64,000 nt of DNA from Kitasatospora terrestris. GTDB lineage: Bacteria > Actinomycetota > Actinomycetes > Streptomycetales > Streptomycetaceae. Numbering within the stretch: position 1 is the first letter of the stretch; each line of letters begins with the position of its first letter. The notes beneath the pieces are model-generated. The model was not told the DNA's origin. It made no database searches and saw only the letters and a list, made by a program, of their open reading frames with translations. Below are positions 1 to 7,990 of the stretch, piece by piece. The stretch covers positions 1,984,001-2,048,000 of the forward strand of contig NZ_BAABIS010000001.1 in NCBI RefSeq assembly GCF_039542905.1, given 5' to 3'. The position numbers and the translations under genes were made by a program.

Positions 1-526
1 GCCTCGGCGCACCCGCCCAGGCCAGCGCCCGGGTCGCGGTCGCGGCCAGCCGCGCCACCGACGCGATCCGCACGTCGCCGAACGGCACCACCGAACGCAT
101 CGAGGCGTACACCACCCCGTGCACCGCTCCGCCCTGCACCAGCGGGACGGTCAGCATCGCGTACAGGTCGTCGGCCGCGACCGCGGCGTCGTAATGGTGC
201 GAAATGGTGCTCGCCGCCCGGTAGTCCGGCACCCAGCTGGGCGCCCGCTCGGCCAGCGCCCGGCCGCCCAGGCCCGTGCCGATCGGCACGTCCAGGTCGT
301 GCAGCAGCGCCGCCCGGGTACCCGCCCAGTGCCGCAGCACCATCCGGCCCGGCCGGTCCGCCCGGTCCGGTACGCCCACCAGGCCGACGTCCGCCCCGCA
401 CTCCGCCACCACCCGGCGGGCCAGATCGCCCAGCACCGCAGCCCGGACCAGCGCGGCCGCCTCGCCATCGAGCGCGGCCGCCGCGGTGGAGATGCCGTAC
501 GCCCCGGTCACGGCGCCGATTCTCAC
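1..526 (-). CDS. GAF-domain regulator, N-terminal part (runs off window)
   Basis: Minus-strand reading frame opening with GTG at 526 (a second in-frame GTG lies at 511) and continuing past base 1. The translation begins VTGAYGISTAAAALDGEAAA after the first five residues and then shows a GAF-like stretch: DVGLVGVPDR, a hydrophobic strand MVLRHWAGTRAALLHDLDVPIGTGLGGRAL, and AMLTVPLVQGGAVHGVVYAS. This pattern is typical of the small-molecule-sensing GAF domain of actinobacterial LuxR/HTH regulators. The DNA-binding part would lie outside the window, so the regulator role is inferred. About 175 residues are visible. It is divergent from the gene at 626. Confidence 0.6.
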   Translation of the reverse strand, partial: MRIGAVTGAYGISTAAAALDGEAAALVRAAVLGDLARRVVAECGADVGLVGVPDRADRPGRMVLRHWAGTRAALLHDLDVPIGTGLGGRALAERAPSWVPDYRAASTISHHYDAAVAADDLYAMLTVPLVQGGAVHGVVYASMRSVVPFGDVRIASVARLAATATRALAWAGAPR

Positions 527-625
527 ACGCGGCAGCCGCCCCCACCAGCATTCCCGCGCACCCTACTCACCGGTGTTCCCGACTGGTAGGAATGGCGTGC
601 GACCTTCCGGAGAGGACGAACCACC

Positions 626-1426
626 GTGGCAGACCTGACCGCCCTGCTCGACGACCTGCGCGCCGAGAACGCCGACCTGGACCGCCTGGTCGGCCCGCTC
701 GACGCCGCCGGGCTCGCCACCCCGACACCCGCCACCGGCTGGACCGTCGCCCACCAGCTCTCCCACCTCGCCTGGACCGACCGCTGGTCGCTGCTGGCCG
801 CCCGCGACCCCGAGGGCTTCGCCGCCGCCCTGGGGCGGGAGTTCACCGACGGCCTCGGCGCCGTCGACCGCGGCGCCGCCGAGGGCGTCGGCGAGCCGCC
901 CGCCGAACTCCTCGACCGCTGGCGCACCGGACGCGAGGAGCTGCTCGCCGCCCTCGCCGCCGTCCCCGCCGACACCAGGCTGCCCTGGTTCGGGCCGCCG
1001 ATGAAGGCCCCCTCGATGGCCACCGCCCGCCTGATGGAGACCTGGGCCCACGGCCAGGACGTCGCCGACGCCCTCGGCGTCACCCGCGAACCCACCGACC
1101 GGCTGCGCCACATCGCGCACCTCTCCGTGCGCACCCTCGGCTTCGCCTTCGCCGCCCACGGCCTGCCCGCCCCCGAGGCCCCCGTCCGGGTCGAACTCCG
1201 CTCCCCCGGCGGCGACCTGTGGACCTGGGGCCCCGACGACGCGAGCGACCGGGTCACCGGCTCCGCCCTCGACTTCTGCCTCCTCGCCACCCAGCGCCGC
1301 CACCGCGACGACCTCGCCCTCACCGCCACCGGCCCCACCGCCCAGACCTGGCTCCCCATCGCCCAGGCCTTCGCCGGCCCGCCCGGCGCCGGCCGCAAGC
1401 CCCAGGCGGTCGACGCGTCCCGGTAG
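626..1426 (+). CDS. TIGR03084-family metal-binding protein (DinB/MDMPI-like)
   Basis: 266 aa, GTG start chosen because GGAGAGGA lies about 10 nt upstream. The N-terminal half has the DinB / mycothiol-dependent maleylpyruvate isomerase layout: TGWTVAHQLSHLAWTDRW supplies a first metal-ligand His pair, and METWAHGQDVADALG supplies a third His. The C-terminal half resembles the wHTH-like MDMPI C domain (VELRSPGGDLWTWGPDDASDRVTGSALDFCLLATQRR). Members are thought to be cytosolic thiol- or metal-dependent enzymes, but no substrate is known for this subgroup. Single gene, followed by a strong inverted repeat. Confidence 0.8.
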   Translation: MADLTALLDDLRAENADLDRLVGPLDAAGLATPTPATGWTVAHQLSHLAWTDRWSLLAARDPEGFAAALGREFTDGLGAVDRGAAEGVGEPPAELLDRWRTGREELLAALAAVPADTRLPWFGPPMKAPSMATARLMETWAHGQDVADALGVTREPTDRLRHIAHLSVRTLGFAFAAHGLPAPEAPVRVELRSPGGDLWTWGPDDASDRVTGSALDFCLLATQRRHRDDLALTATGPTAQTWLPIAQAFAGPPGAGRKPQAVDASR

Positions 1427-1430
1427 CGCC

Positions 1431-1482
1431 CGCGCCGGCAACCCCTGGGCGGCGCAATGCCGTTGAAGGGGTTACCGGCGCG
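1431..1482. terminator. 16-bp inverted repeat after the TIGR03084 gene
   Basis: Arms at 1431-1446 and 1467-1482 pair over 16 positions with one mismatch (inner part CCGGCAACCCCT / AGGGGTTACCGG), with a 20-nt loop. There is no T-run, as is usual for actinomycete terminators. It lies 4 nt after the stop codon and 79 nt before the permease, so it could instead be a regulatory hairpin in the permease leader. Confidence 0.45.
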
Positions 1483-1560
1483 AAACGACGCGGGCACCGC
1501 GGGCTTCACACCACGTCCCTAACCTCACCGGTCACCTGCACCCGACTCCCTGGAGCGGCG

Positions 1561-3255
1561 ATGACCGAGATCAGCAGCCCGCCCGCGCACTCCCCCTCCC
1601 CGGTTCCGTCCCCTGCCGCGGGGCCGCGGCGCTCGTACGCCAGGTCCGCGGCGGACGAGAGCCTGGAGGACTACTCGCTCCGCTACGCCCCGCACTCCTT
1701 CCGCCGCTGGTCGCCGCTGGCGGTCGCCTCCACCGCCCTCGGCGGGATCGCCTACCTGGCGGACTACGCGATCGGCGCGGGCATCGTCATGTCGTACGGC
1801 TTCACCAACGCGCTGGCCGCGATCCTCACCGCCGCCGTGGTCATCTTCCTGACCGGCATCCCGATCGCCCGCGCCTGCGCGGCCAACGGCGTCGACATGG
1901 ACCTGCTGACCCGGGGTTCCGGGTTCGGCTACTTCGGCTCGACGCTGACCTCGCTGGTGTACGCCAGTTTCACCTTCATCTTCTTCGCCCTCGAGGGCTC
2001 GATCATGGCGCAGGCCTTCCACGAGGTGCTGCACGTCCCGCTGCCCGTCGGCTACCTGCTGACCACCCTGATCGTCATCCCGATCGTCTTCAAGGGGATG
2101 GCCTGGATCGCCCGGATGCAGTCCTGGACGCAGCCGGTGTGGATCGTCGGCCTGGTCGCGCCGTTCGTCATCCTGGCGGTCGAATCGCCGTCCTCCTACC
2201 GGGAGTTCGCATCCTTCGGCGGCACCCACGGGGTCGGCTCGGGCTTCACCCTGATGGGCTTCGGGCTGGGCACCGGCGTGGCGCTGTCGCTGATCGCCCA
2301 GATCGGCGAACAGGCAGACTACCTGCGGTTCATGCCCGCCCGGACGGCCGCGAACGCCCGGCGCTGGGACCTCGCGGTGCTGGCCGCCGGGCCCGGCTGG
2401 GTGGTGATCGGGGCGCTGAAGCAGCTCGGCGGCGCCCTGCTCGCCTTCGCGGCGCTCGGCGCGGTCGGCGAGGCGAAGGCGCTGGAGCCGATCGCCCCGT
2501 ACGTGGAGTCGCTGCGGCCCTGGTTGGGCGCCGCCGCGCTGCCGGTGGCCGGGCTGTTCGTGGTGGTCTCCCAGATCAAGATCAACTCGACCAACGCGTA
2601 CTCCGGCTCGCTCTCCTGGTCGAACTTCTTCTCCCGGATCACCCACCGCCACCCCGGACGGGTCTGGTACATCTTCCTCAACTGCGGCATCGCGCTGCTG
2701 CTGATGGAACTGGACATGTTCAGCGCGCTGGGCTCACTGCTCGGCTTCTACTCGAACGTGGCCATCGCCTGGATCGGCGCGGTCACCGCCGACCTGGTCA
2801 TCAACAAGCCGCTCGGGTTGAGCCCCCGGCACATCGAGTTCAAGCGCGCCCACCTGTACGCCGTCAACCCGGCCGGGTTCGGCGCCATGTGCGTCGCCGC
2901 GGCCGTCTCCATCGCCGCGTTCTTCGGCTGGTTCGGCACCTACGCGCAGGCGTTCAGCCCGTTCATCGCCCTGGCCCTCGCCATGGCCCTGTGCCCGCTG
3001 ATCGCCTGGGCCACCCAGGGCCGCTACTACCTCGCCCGCCCCAACCCCGAAGCGGGGCTGGTGGATTCGACCGACACGCGGCAGTGCGCGGTCTGCGAGG
3101 GCTCGTACGAGATCCCCGACACCGCCGAGTGCCCGTTCCACGCCGGCACCATCTGCTCGCTGTGCTGCAGCCTGGACGCCGACTGCCACGACACCTGCAC
3201 CCGCCCCGGCGACGGGCCGGTCGACCTGGGCCTGCCGGCCGTCCGGGAGGCCTAG
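1561..3255 (+). CDS. NCS1-family purine/cytosine-type permease with Cys-rich C-terminal tail
   Basis: 564 aa. The start ATG at 1561 follows CTGGAGCGGCG. The protein is a polytopic inner-membrane nucleobase:cation symporter-1: about 12 hydrophobic segments between residues 55 and 500, with an NCS1-like start (SLEDYSLRYAPHSFRRWSPL) and IGEQADYLRFMP, INSTNAYSGSLSWSNFF in the middle. The last 55 residues are soluble and Cys-rich (QCAVCEGSYE, CPFHAGTICSLCCSLDADCH), with eight cysteines. This tail resembles the junction segment seen where NCS1 transporters are fused to a histidine kinase, but no kinase follows here. Likely imports a purine, cytosine, allantoin or related base; the substrate cannot be read from sequence. 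Confidence 0.85.
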   Translation: MTEISSPPAHSPSPVPSPAAGPRRSYARSAADESLEDYSLRYAPHSFRRWSPLAVASTALGGIAYLADYAIGAGIVMSYGFTNALAAILTAAVVIFLTGIPIARACAANGVDMDLLTRGSGFGYFGSTLTSLVYASFTFIFFALEGSIMAQAFHEVLHVPLPVGYLLTTLIVIPIVFKGMAWIARMQSWTQPVWIVGLVAPFVILAVESPSSYREFASFGGTHGVGSGFTLMGFGLGTGVALSLIAQIGEQADYLRFMPARTAANARRWDLAVLAAGPGWVVIGALKQLGGALLAFAALGAVGEAKALEPIAPYVESLRPWLGAAALPVAGLFVVVSQIKINSTNAYSGSLSWSNFFSRITHRHPGRVWYIFLNCGIALLLMELDMFSALGSLLGFYSNVAIAWIGAVTADLVINKPLGLSPRHIEFKRAHLYAVNPAGFGAMCVAAAVSIAAFFGWFGTYAQAFSPFIALALAMALCPLIAWATQGRYYLARPNPEAGLVDSTDTRQCAVCEGSYEIPDTAECPFHAGTICSLCCSLDADCHDTCTRPGDGPVDLGLPAVREA

Positions 3256-4025
3256 CTGCGCTTCCTGCGGGACTCGGCGAGGCGGGCGGCCGCCCGGTTG
3301 CGGACGCGGCGGGTGCGGCCCTCGCGGGCGAGCAGGTCGAGGGCGGCCGGATCGACCGCCCGCTCGGCGAGCTGACGCTGGCTGCGGTCGGTGGCGGTGA
3401 GCAGTGCCGCCTCCGACCACGGCTCGCCGGCGGTGACCGTACGGAACAGCTCCCACTCCGCGAGCTTGGCGCGGTGGAAGTCCGCCCCGATCCGGCCCAG
3501 CTGCTCCGCCCAGGCGTGGAACGCCTGGGCGTCGCCCAGCAACTCCTCTGCCCTGCGGTCCAGTTGCCAGGTGAGGGTCCCGGCGGCCATGGCCGGGTCC
3601 GGGTCGCGCATGATCCGGGCGAGCAGCGCGAGCTCGTCCGCCGGCAGGGCCTCGGCGAGCAGCCGCTGGTACAGCCAGTAGCGGGGGTGCTCGTCCTCCG
3701 GCGCGTACAACTCCCAGCCGTCGAGCGCCCCCAGCATCGCGAACCCGGGGTCCGGCGCCCGCGGATCCCACCCCTCGGCGAGCGCCAGCTCCAGCACCGC
3801 CCGGACGGTGCCCGGCGTCGGGTACGAGCAGTCGGTGGCCGCGCCCCACGGCCCGAGCGGCCCGGCCGACACCATCACCACCGGCAGCACGGCCCGCCGC
3901 CCGGCGAGGATCCGCAGGTGCACGCACCGCCGCACCTCTGCGCCGGTCCCGACGTGCCCGATCCGCCCGGTCCACAGGTACTCGTCCCCGCCCACCACCA
4001 ACCGCCGCACCCGCTTCTTCGCCAT
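3252..4025 (-). CDS. hypothetical protein
   Basis: 257 aa. MAKKRVRRLVVGGDEYLW at 4025 is preferred over the upstream ATG at 4049. The N-terminus looks like a small beta-rich module (RRLVVGGDEYLWTGRIGHV, CVHLRILAGRRAVLPVVM). The middle and C-terminal parts are helical and basic, ending RRVRNRAAARLAESRRKRS. No domain recognised. Its TAG stop and the permease TAG stop are the two strands of one CTAG at 3252-3255, so the convergent genes overlap by 4 bp. Lone gene next to other orphan genes. Confidence 0.6.
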   Translation of the reverse strand: MAKKRVRRLVVGGDEYLWTGRIGHVGTGAEVRRCVHLRILAGRRAVLPVVMVSAGPLGPWGAATDCSYPTPGTVRAVLELALAEGWDPRAPDPGFAMLGALDGWELYAPEDEHPRYWLYQRLLAEALPADELALLARIMRDPDPAMAAGTLTWQLDRRAEELLGDAQAFHAWAEQLGRIGADFHRAKLAEWELFRTVTAGEPWSEAALLTATDRSQRQLAERAVDPAALDLLAREGRTRRVRNRAAARLAESRRKRS

Positions 4026-4060
4026 CCGCCCAGCGTACGGGTGGTCCACTCGCTACGATC

Positions 4061-4339
4061 TTGCCGCCCGCCGCGAAGCCGTCCTCCTTCTGGGTGCTTG
4101 CGATCGCCGCGCTCGGCGTGTTCGCAGGTGCGCTGTTCCGCATGACGCCCCCGGCGCTCCGCAGGCGGGGGCCCGGTGCCTCGGCGCTGGTCGGGGGCAG
4201 CCGTGTTCCTGCTGACGGCGGCCGTCAACGGGGACCGTACGAGGAGGTCGCCCGCCGCGGCCGCAGGGCCGGGATCGCCATGGCCGTCCTGGCGGTCGTC
4301 GCGGTCGCGTTCACCGTCTGCTCCCTCCGTGGGATCTGA
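4061..4339 (+). CDS. small two-helix membrane protein (possibly frameshifted)
   Basis: 92 codons from a TTG at 4061. Two hydrophobic segments are visible: SFWVLAIAALGVFAGALF near the N-terminus and GIAMAVLAVVAVAFTVCSL at the C-terminus, separated by a basic loop. A TACGAT box at 4054-4059 could serve a short-leader transcript. Within 4176-4230 another frame reads AVFLLTAAVNGDR, more membrane-like than the frame used, so two compensating frameshifts or an error are possible. No family recognised. Confidence 0.4.
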   Translation: MPPAAKPSSFWVLAIAALGVFAGALFRMTPPALRRRGPGASALVGGSRVPADGGRQRGPYEEVARRGRRAGIAMAVLAVVAVAFTVCSLRGI

Positions 4340-4359
4340 CCACCCGGCGGGTACGGCCG

Positions 4360-4674
4360 CTACGGCTGCTCCACCTGCTCGGCGAAGTCCTTGAACCGGC
4401 GGATCGCCCGCTCCAGGGAGCGCTCGTCGCAGGCGGCCGAGAACACCTCGCCGTCCGACCAGGACCAGAGCCAGCACCCTCCGGGCCCCTCCTGCTTCGA
4501 CTTGTCGAGTCGGCGCCCCTCGAGGTCGGTGTCCACGAGGTCGATCTCGACGGTCCAGCCGGGGTTGTCGAGGGTGGCGATCCGGATACTGAACCCGTGC
4601 TCCCAGTCCTCGTTGCACTGCTCCGCGTACCACGACTGGAGGAAGTCGAGGGCGCCGGCGGAATCGCGGTCCAT
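4360..4674 (-). CDS. Imm53-family immunity protein
   Basis: 104 aa. ATG at 4674 is chosen over the longer frame because GGGAGAG sits about 9 nt upstream and the conserved region starts at once: LQSWYAEQCNEDWEHGFSI, IATLDNPGWTVEIDLVDTDLEG. This is the signature of Imm53, predicted immunity proteins of polymorphic toxin systems, which would bind and neutralise a cognate toxin in the cytosol. No toxin gene is adjacent, so it is an orphan immunity gene. The open frame continues upstream into 4777-4851 (see findings). Confidence 0.75.
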   Translation of the reverse strand: MDRDSAGALDFLQSWYAEQCNEDWEHGFSIRIATLDNPGWTVEIDLVDTDLEGRRLDKSKQEGPGGCWLWSWSDGEVFSAACDERSLERAIRRFKDFAEQVEQP

Positions 4675-4920
4675 GGGGGTCTCTCCCGAAGCTGCCTGGT
4701 CCGGTCGGTTCCGCCGGGCAGCGTTCGGCCGAACCGGGCAGCGTAGCGGGTCGGACGCCGAGGCGGAGGGGGACATCCGGGAAGCGATGAGGTCGGTGGC
4801 GCCGTGGTGGCGTTCGATGCGGCCGTGGATCAGGAGGCCGGTGCGTTCGGCGTCCGCCGGGGCAGGGGCCTACTGTGTGGGCGGGCTGTTCGACCATGGC
4901 CGGAGCGGAAGGACGCGAGG

Positions 4921-5635
4921 ATGACGTGGGTGGAGGAGCCCCGGTCGGGGGTCGCGGCCGAGGTCGGGCGGTACCTGGACCTGCTCTTCCCGACGGGCGT
5001 ACGGCCCGGGATCCGCTACGAGGGGCCGCCGGGCTTCCTCGACGGGGTGGTCCTGGAGGAGGTGACCACGGTCCGGTTCCCCACCGGGCGGCTGATCGTG
5101 GACAACCCCTGGTCCGAGGAGCCGGGCCGGGAGCTGGCGGCCCGGATCCCGCCCGGCACCTACCCGGTGGAGGCGGCGTGGGCCAGGACCGGGGACCTGA
5201 GCGGCGGCAGCTATTTCGAGCGCGAGGAGTGTCCGGCGACGCGGCTGCGGGTGAGCGACGACCCGGTGGCCGGGTGGGAGGTCGGCCTGGCCGTGGGCGA
5301 GGACGTCGCGCGGGCCGGCGACGCGGGATTCGACTCCGCCGCCGCCAACGGCGGCCTGGCCGACGCCACCGCGTGGGAGGAACTGGTCGGGCCGTTCCGC
5401 CGCGAGGCCCGGCAGTCCTCCGAGGGGCCGTGGGGGGCGGCGGTCACCCCGCGGGACACCGAGTGCCTCTGCGACCACTGGTTCGAGAAGGCCCGTACGG
5501 AGACCCGCGGGGCGGACCTGATCACCTTCGGCACCCCCCCAGGGCTGGTGCCCGGTCTGGATCGGACGCACCCGGACCGGCGGCGTCGCGTCGATCGTGG
5601 TGCCCGGCGAGACGACGGTCAGCCCCTGGGGGTGA
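4921..5635 (+). pseudogene. DUF4241 protein, frameshifted in a C7 tract
   Basis: ATG at 4921. The first ~207 residues read as DUF4241: FPTGRLIVDNPW, PPGTYPVEAAWAR, AGDAGFDSAAANGGLADATAWEEL, LCDHWFEKA. At 5534-5540 there is a run of seven C. In the annotated frame the sequence then degenerates (PGLVPGLDRTHPDRRRR, ending at 5751). One base on, the frame restores QGWCPVWIGRTRTGGVASIV and ends at a TGA at 5633-5635, which is where DUF4241 proteins normally finish. Six C instead of seven would give an intact protein of about 237 aa. It is either a true frameshift or a sequencing error. Function unknown. Confidence 0.7.
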
Positions 5636-6704
5636 GGACGGCGGCCGGGGAGGAGGCTCCGGGGGCGAGGAGGGTCGGGGCGCCGGTGCCGTCGGCGGGG
5701 ACGGACCAGAGGTCGCTGCCCGGCCCGCCCTCCCCGGCCGGCAGGGCGTAGGCGAGGGTCCGGTCGTCCAGCCAGGCGGCCTGGTCGTCGACGCTGTGCG
5801 GCTCGGCGAGCGGGTGCTCGCGCAGGTCGGCGAGGTCGAGGACGTACAGGCGCCAGGGGGCGGCCGGGTCGGCGGAGACCTTCTTCTTGAAGGCGATCCG
5901 GGTGCCGTCCGGGGAGAGGGACGGGCACTCGACGTTCTCCCGCAGGGTCCGGGCGGACCAGGCCTTGAGGTCGCCCTCGACCAGGTGGGTCCGGCCGCCG
6001 GTGGAGACGGTGGCGTAGAAGCGGTTGTCGTCGGCGGCGAAGGTGACGCCCCAGTAGTTGACGTCGGCCGCGTGGTACCGGGCGCCGTCGACGGTGAGCG
6101 GGAGGGTCTCGATCGACTTGACCAGGTAGCCGGTGCGCAGGTCGAGGATCGAGGTGCGGGTGGAGAAGCCGCTGACGGCGTAGGAGTCGCCGACCGCGAA
6201 GGTGGTCCAGGACAGCAGCTGCCCGGAGGCGGAGACCCGGGCCCGGTTCGGGATGCCGGGCACGGTCACCGTCCGGAGCACGGTGAACCGCCGGTCGTAC
6301 ACCACCGCCTCGGTCCGGGCCGGGGTGCCGGGCAGGGCCCGCAGGCACAGCGCCCGGTCACCCGCCGCGTAGAACCGCTCGCAGGACGGCCCGTCGGCCG
6401 GTCCCCCGCGGCGGGCGACCCGGCCCGACGCCGCGTCCCGGTAGTAGACGCCGGGCCCGTCCAGGGTGAACGAGGCGTCCGCGGCGACGGCCCGGTGCCC
6501 GCCGCCGCGCTGCTGGGCGTGCAGCACGTACCCGAGCGACCCGCCGAGCAGCACCAGGACGGCGGCCACCAGGACCGCCACCCGCGCCGCCGTGACCGGA
6601 CGCGCCGCCGGACCTGCCGTCGGACCTTCCGCCGGGCCTTCCGTCACCGGACGCGCCGTCGGCTCGTCGTTCCCGTCCACCGTCGGCTCCGAAGTCGTCG
6701 TCAC
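5619..6704 (-). CDS. membrane-anchored TolB/PD40-like beta-propeller protein
   Basis: 361 aa. GTG at 6704 overlaps the stop of the upstream MFS gene (GTGA), so translation is probably coupled. A cytosolic Thr/Pro-rich stretch of about 40 residues is followed by one membrane segment (VAVLVAAVLVLLGGSLGYVL) and an extracytoplasmic domain with propeller-like blades: CPSLSPDGTRIAFKKKV is a PD40 motif, with SWTTFAVGDSYAVSGFSTRTSILDLRTG and DDQAAWLDDRTLAYAL before and after it. Probably a surface sensor or binding protein. Last gene of a three-gene operon with a secreted phosphoesterase and an exporter. Confidence 0.75.
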   Translation of the reverse strand: MTTTSEPTVDGNDEPTARPVTEGPAEGPTAGPAARPVTAARVAVLVAAVLVLLGGSLGYVLHAQQRGGGHRAVAADASFTLDGPGVYYRDAASGRVARRGGPADGPSCERFYAAGDRALCLRALPGTPARTEAVVYDRRFTVLRTVTVPGIPNRARVSASGQLLSWTTFAVGDSYAVSGFSTRTSILDLRTGYLVKSIETLPLTVDGARYHAADVNYWGVTFAADDNRFYATVSTGGRTHLVEGDLKAWSARTLRENVECPSLSPDGTRIAFKKKVSADPAAPWRLYVLDLADLREHPLAEPHSVDDQAAWLDDRTLAYALPAGEGGPGSDLWSVPADGTGAPTLLAPGASSPAAVLTPRG

Positions 6705-7990
6705 GAGGTCTTCCCTTCCGGCAGGATCCGCCAGGCCGCGGCGAGGCCCGCGGCCAGCGCGAGCGCGGCCACCGCCAGGGCCGGGCGCGCGCCCCACCAG
6801 GTCCACGCGGCGCCGAAGCCGGCCGCGCCGACCAGCCGGGCCAGGGCCTGGCCGGTCTGGAGGACGGCGAGTCCGCCCGCCCGCCGCTCCGGCGGCAGCA
6901 CCGGACCGGCGAGAGCCATCAGCACGCCGTCCGTCGCGGCGTAGAAGACGCCCAGCAGCACCAGGACGAGCCCGGCAGTCGCCCACCCGGGCGGGGCCAG
7001 CAGGACGAGGTACGCGGCGAGCAGCGCGCCGTGCCCGTACAGGAACGGGGTCCGCCGGCCGGTCCGGTCCGCGATCCGGCCCGCCGGGACGGCGAGCAGC
7101 AGGTAGCAGGCCGCGGCGCCCAGCGGCAGCAGCGGGAAGTACTCGGGCGGCAGGTCCAGGCGGCGCTGCAGCAGCAGGTAGAGGAAGGAGTCGCCGATCG
7201 TCGCGGCGCCCAGCAGCGCGGCGGCCGCGACGACCCGCCGGAACACCGGATCGGCGAGTGCCCGTCGGGCGGTCGGCCGCGCGGGCCGGGCCACCCGCGC
7301 CGGTGCCGGCGCGGGCACAGGCACCGGCACCGGCACCGGCGCGGGCACCGGCCGGCCCGTCCGTCCCGGGACGAACAGGGCCAGCACCAGCACCCCGAGC
7401 AGCCCGGTGGCGAAGCTGACCACGAACACGGCGTCGTACGCGTCGGCCGTCGCCCACAGCACCGCGAACGCGACCAGCGGGCCGATCAGCGCGCCGGTGG
7501 TGTCCATCGCGCGGTGCACGCCGAACGCCCGGCCGAGTGCCTCCGGCGGTGCGCTGAGCGAGATCATCGCGTCCCGGGGCGCGGTCCGCACGCCCTTGCC
7601 CAGCCGGTCGGCGGCCAGCGCGGCGGCGATTCCGCCGGCCGCTCCGCCGGCCAGCAGCAGGCCGAGCCGGGAGAGCGCGGAGAGCAGGTAGCCGGCTCCG
7701 GCGACCGCCTTGTGCCGGCCGTCGCCGCGGTCGGCGAGCCGGCCGCCGAGCAGCCGCACCAGCGCCGTGGCTCCGTTGAACATCCCGTCGAGGAAGCCGA
7801 ATTGGAGGGGTGACAGGCCGAGACCCAGCACCAGGTAGAGCGGCAGCACGGCGGTGACCATCTCCGAGGAGACGTCGGTGACCAGGCTGACCGCGCCGAG
7901 CGCGAGAACCGTGCCGGGGACGCGCCGCCCCACCCCGGTGGGGCGGGGCGGCGCGTCCGAACCGCGGCCGGTGGTGGCCAGGTACATCAT
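6701..7990 (-). CDS. MFS transporter
   Basis: 429 aa with about 12 membrane segments. The N-terminal part VSLVTDVSSEMVTAVLPLYL, the MFS loop motif GGRLADRGDGRHKAVAGAGYLLSA and the DRLGKGVRTAPRDAMIS loop place it in the major facilitator superfamily, in a branch usually called drug or small-molecule exporters. The central cytosolic loop has an unusual Pro-Ala/Pro-Val linker coded by a short tandem repeat. ATG at 7990 shares its A with the stop of the upstream phosphoesterase (TGATG), and its own stop overlaps the next gene, so the three genes form one operon. Substrate unknown. Confidence 0.8.
   Translation of the reverse strand: MMYLATTGRGSDAPPRPTGVGRRVPGTVLALGAVSLVTDVSSEMVTAVLPLYLVLGLGLSPLQFGFLDGMFNGATALVRLLGGRLADRGDGRHKAVAGAGYLLSALSRLGLLLAGGAAGGIAAALAADRLGKGVRTAPRDAMISLSAPPEALGRAFGVHRAMDTTGALIGPLVAFAVLWATADAYDAVFVVSFATGLLGVLVLALFVPGRTGRPVPAPVPVPVPVPAPAPARVARPARPTARRALADPVFRRVVAAAALLGAATIGDSFLYLLLQRRLDLPPEYFPLLPLGAAACYLLLAVPAGRIADRTGRRTPFLYGHGALLAAYLVLLAPPGWATAGLVLVLLGVFYAATDGVLMALAGPVLPPERRAGGLAVLQTGQALARLVGAAGFGAAWTWWGARPALAVAALALAAGLAAAWRILPEGKTS
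7311..7353. repeat. GCACCG-type hexamer repeat coding a Pro-Ala/Val linker
   Basis: Imperfect tandem GGCACC/GGCGCG units inside the MFS gene code for PVPAPVPVPVPVPAPAPA. The length could vary by slippage in multiples of 6 without breaking the frame. Confidence 0.6.

Noticed and set aside
1525..2652. Antisense ORF of 375 codons over the permease
   Set aside because: Composition (GDxxGRRxRR-type repeats) is the usual shadow of a high-GC gene; no ribosome site or recognisable motif.
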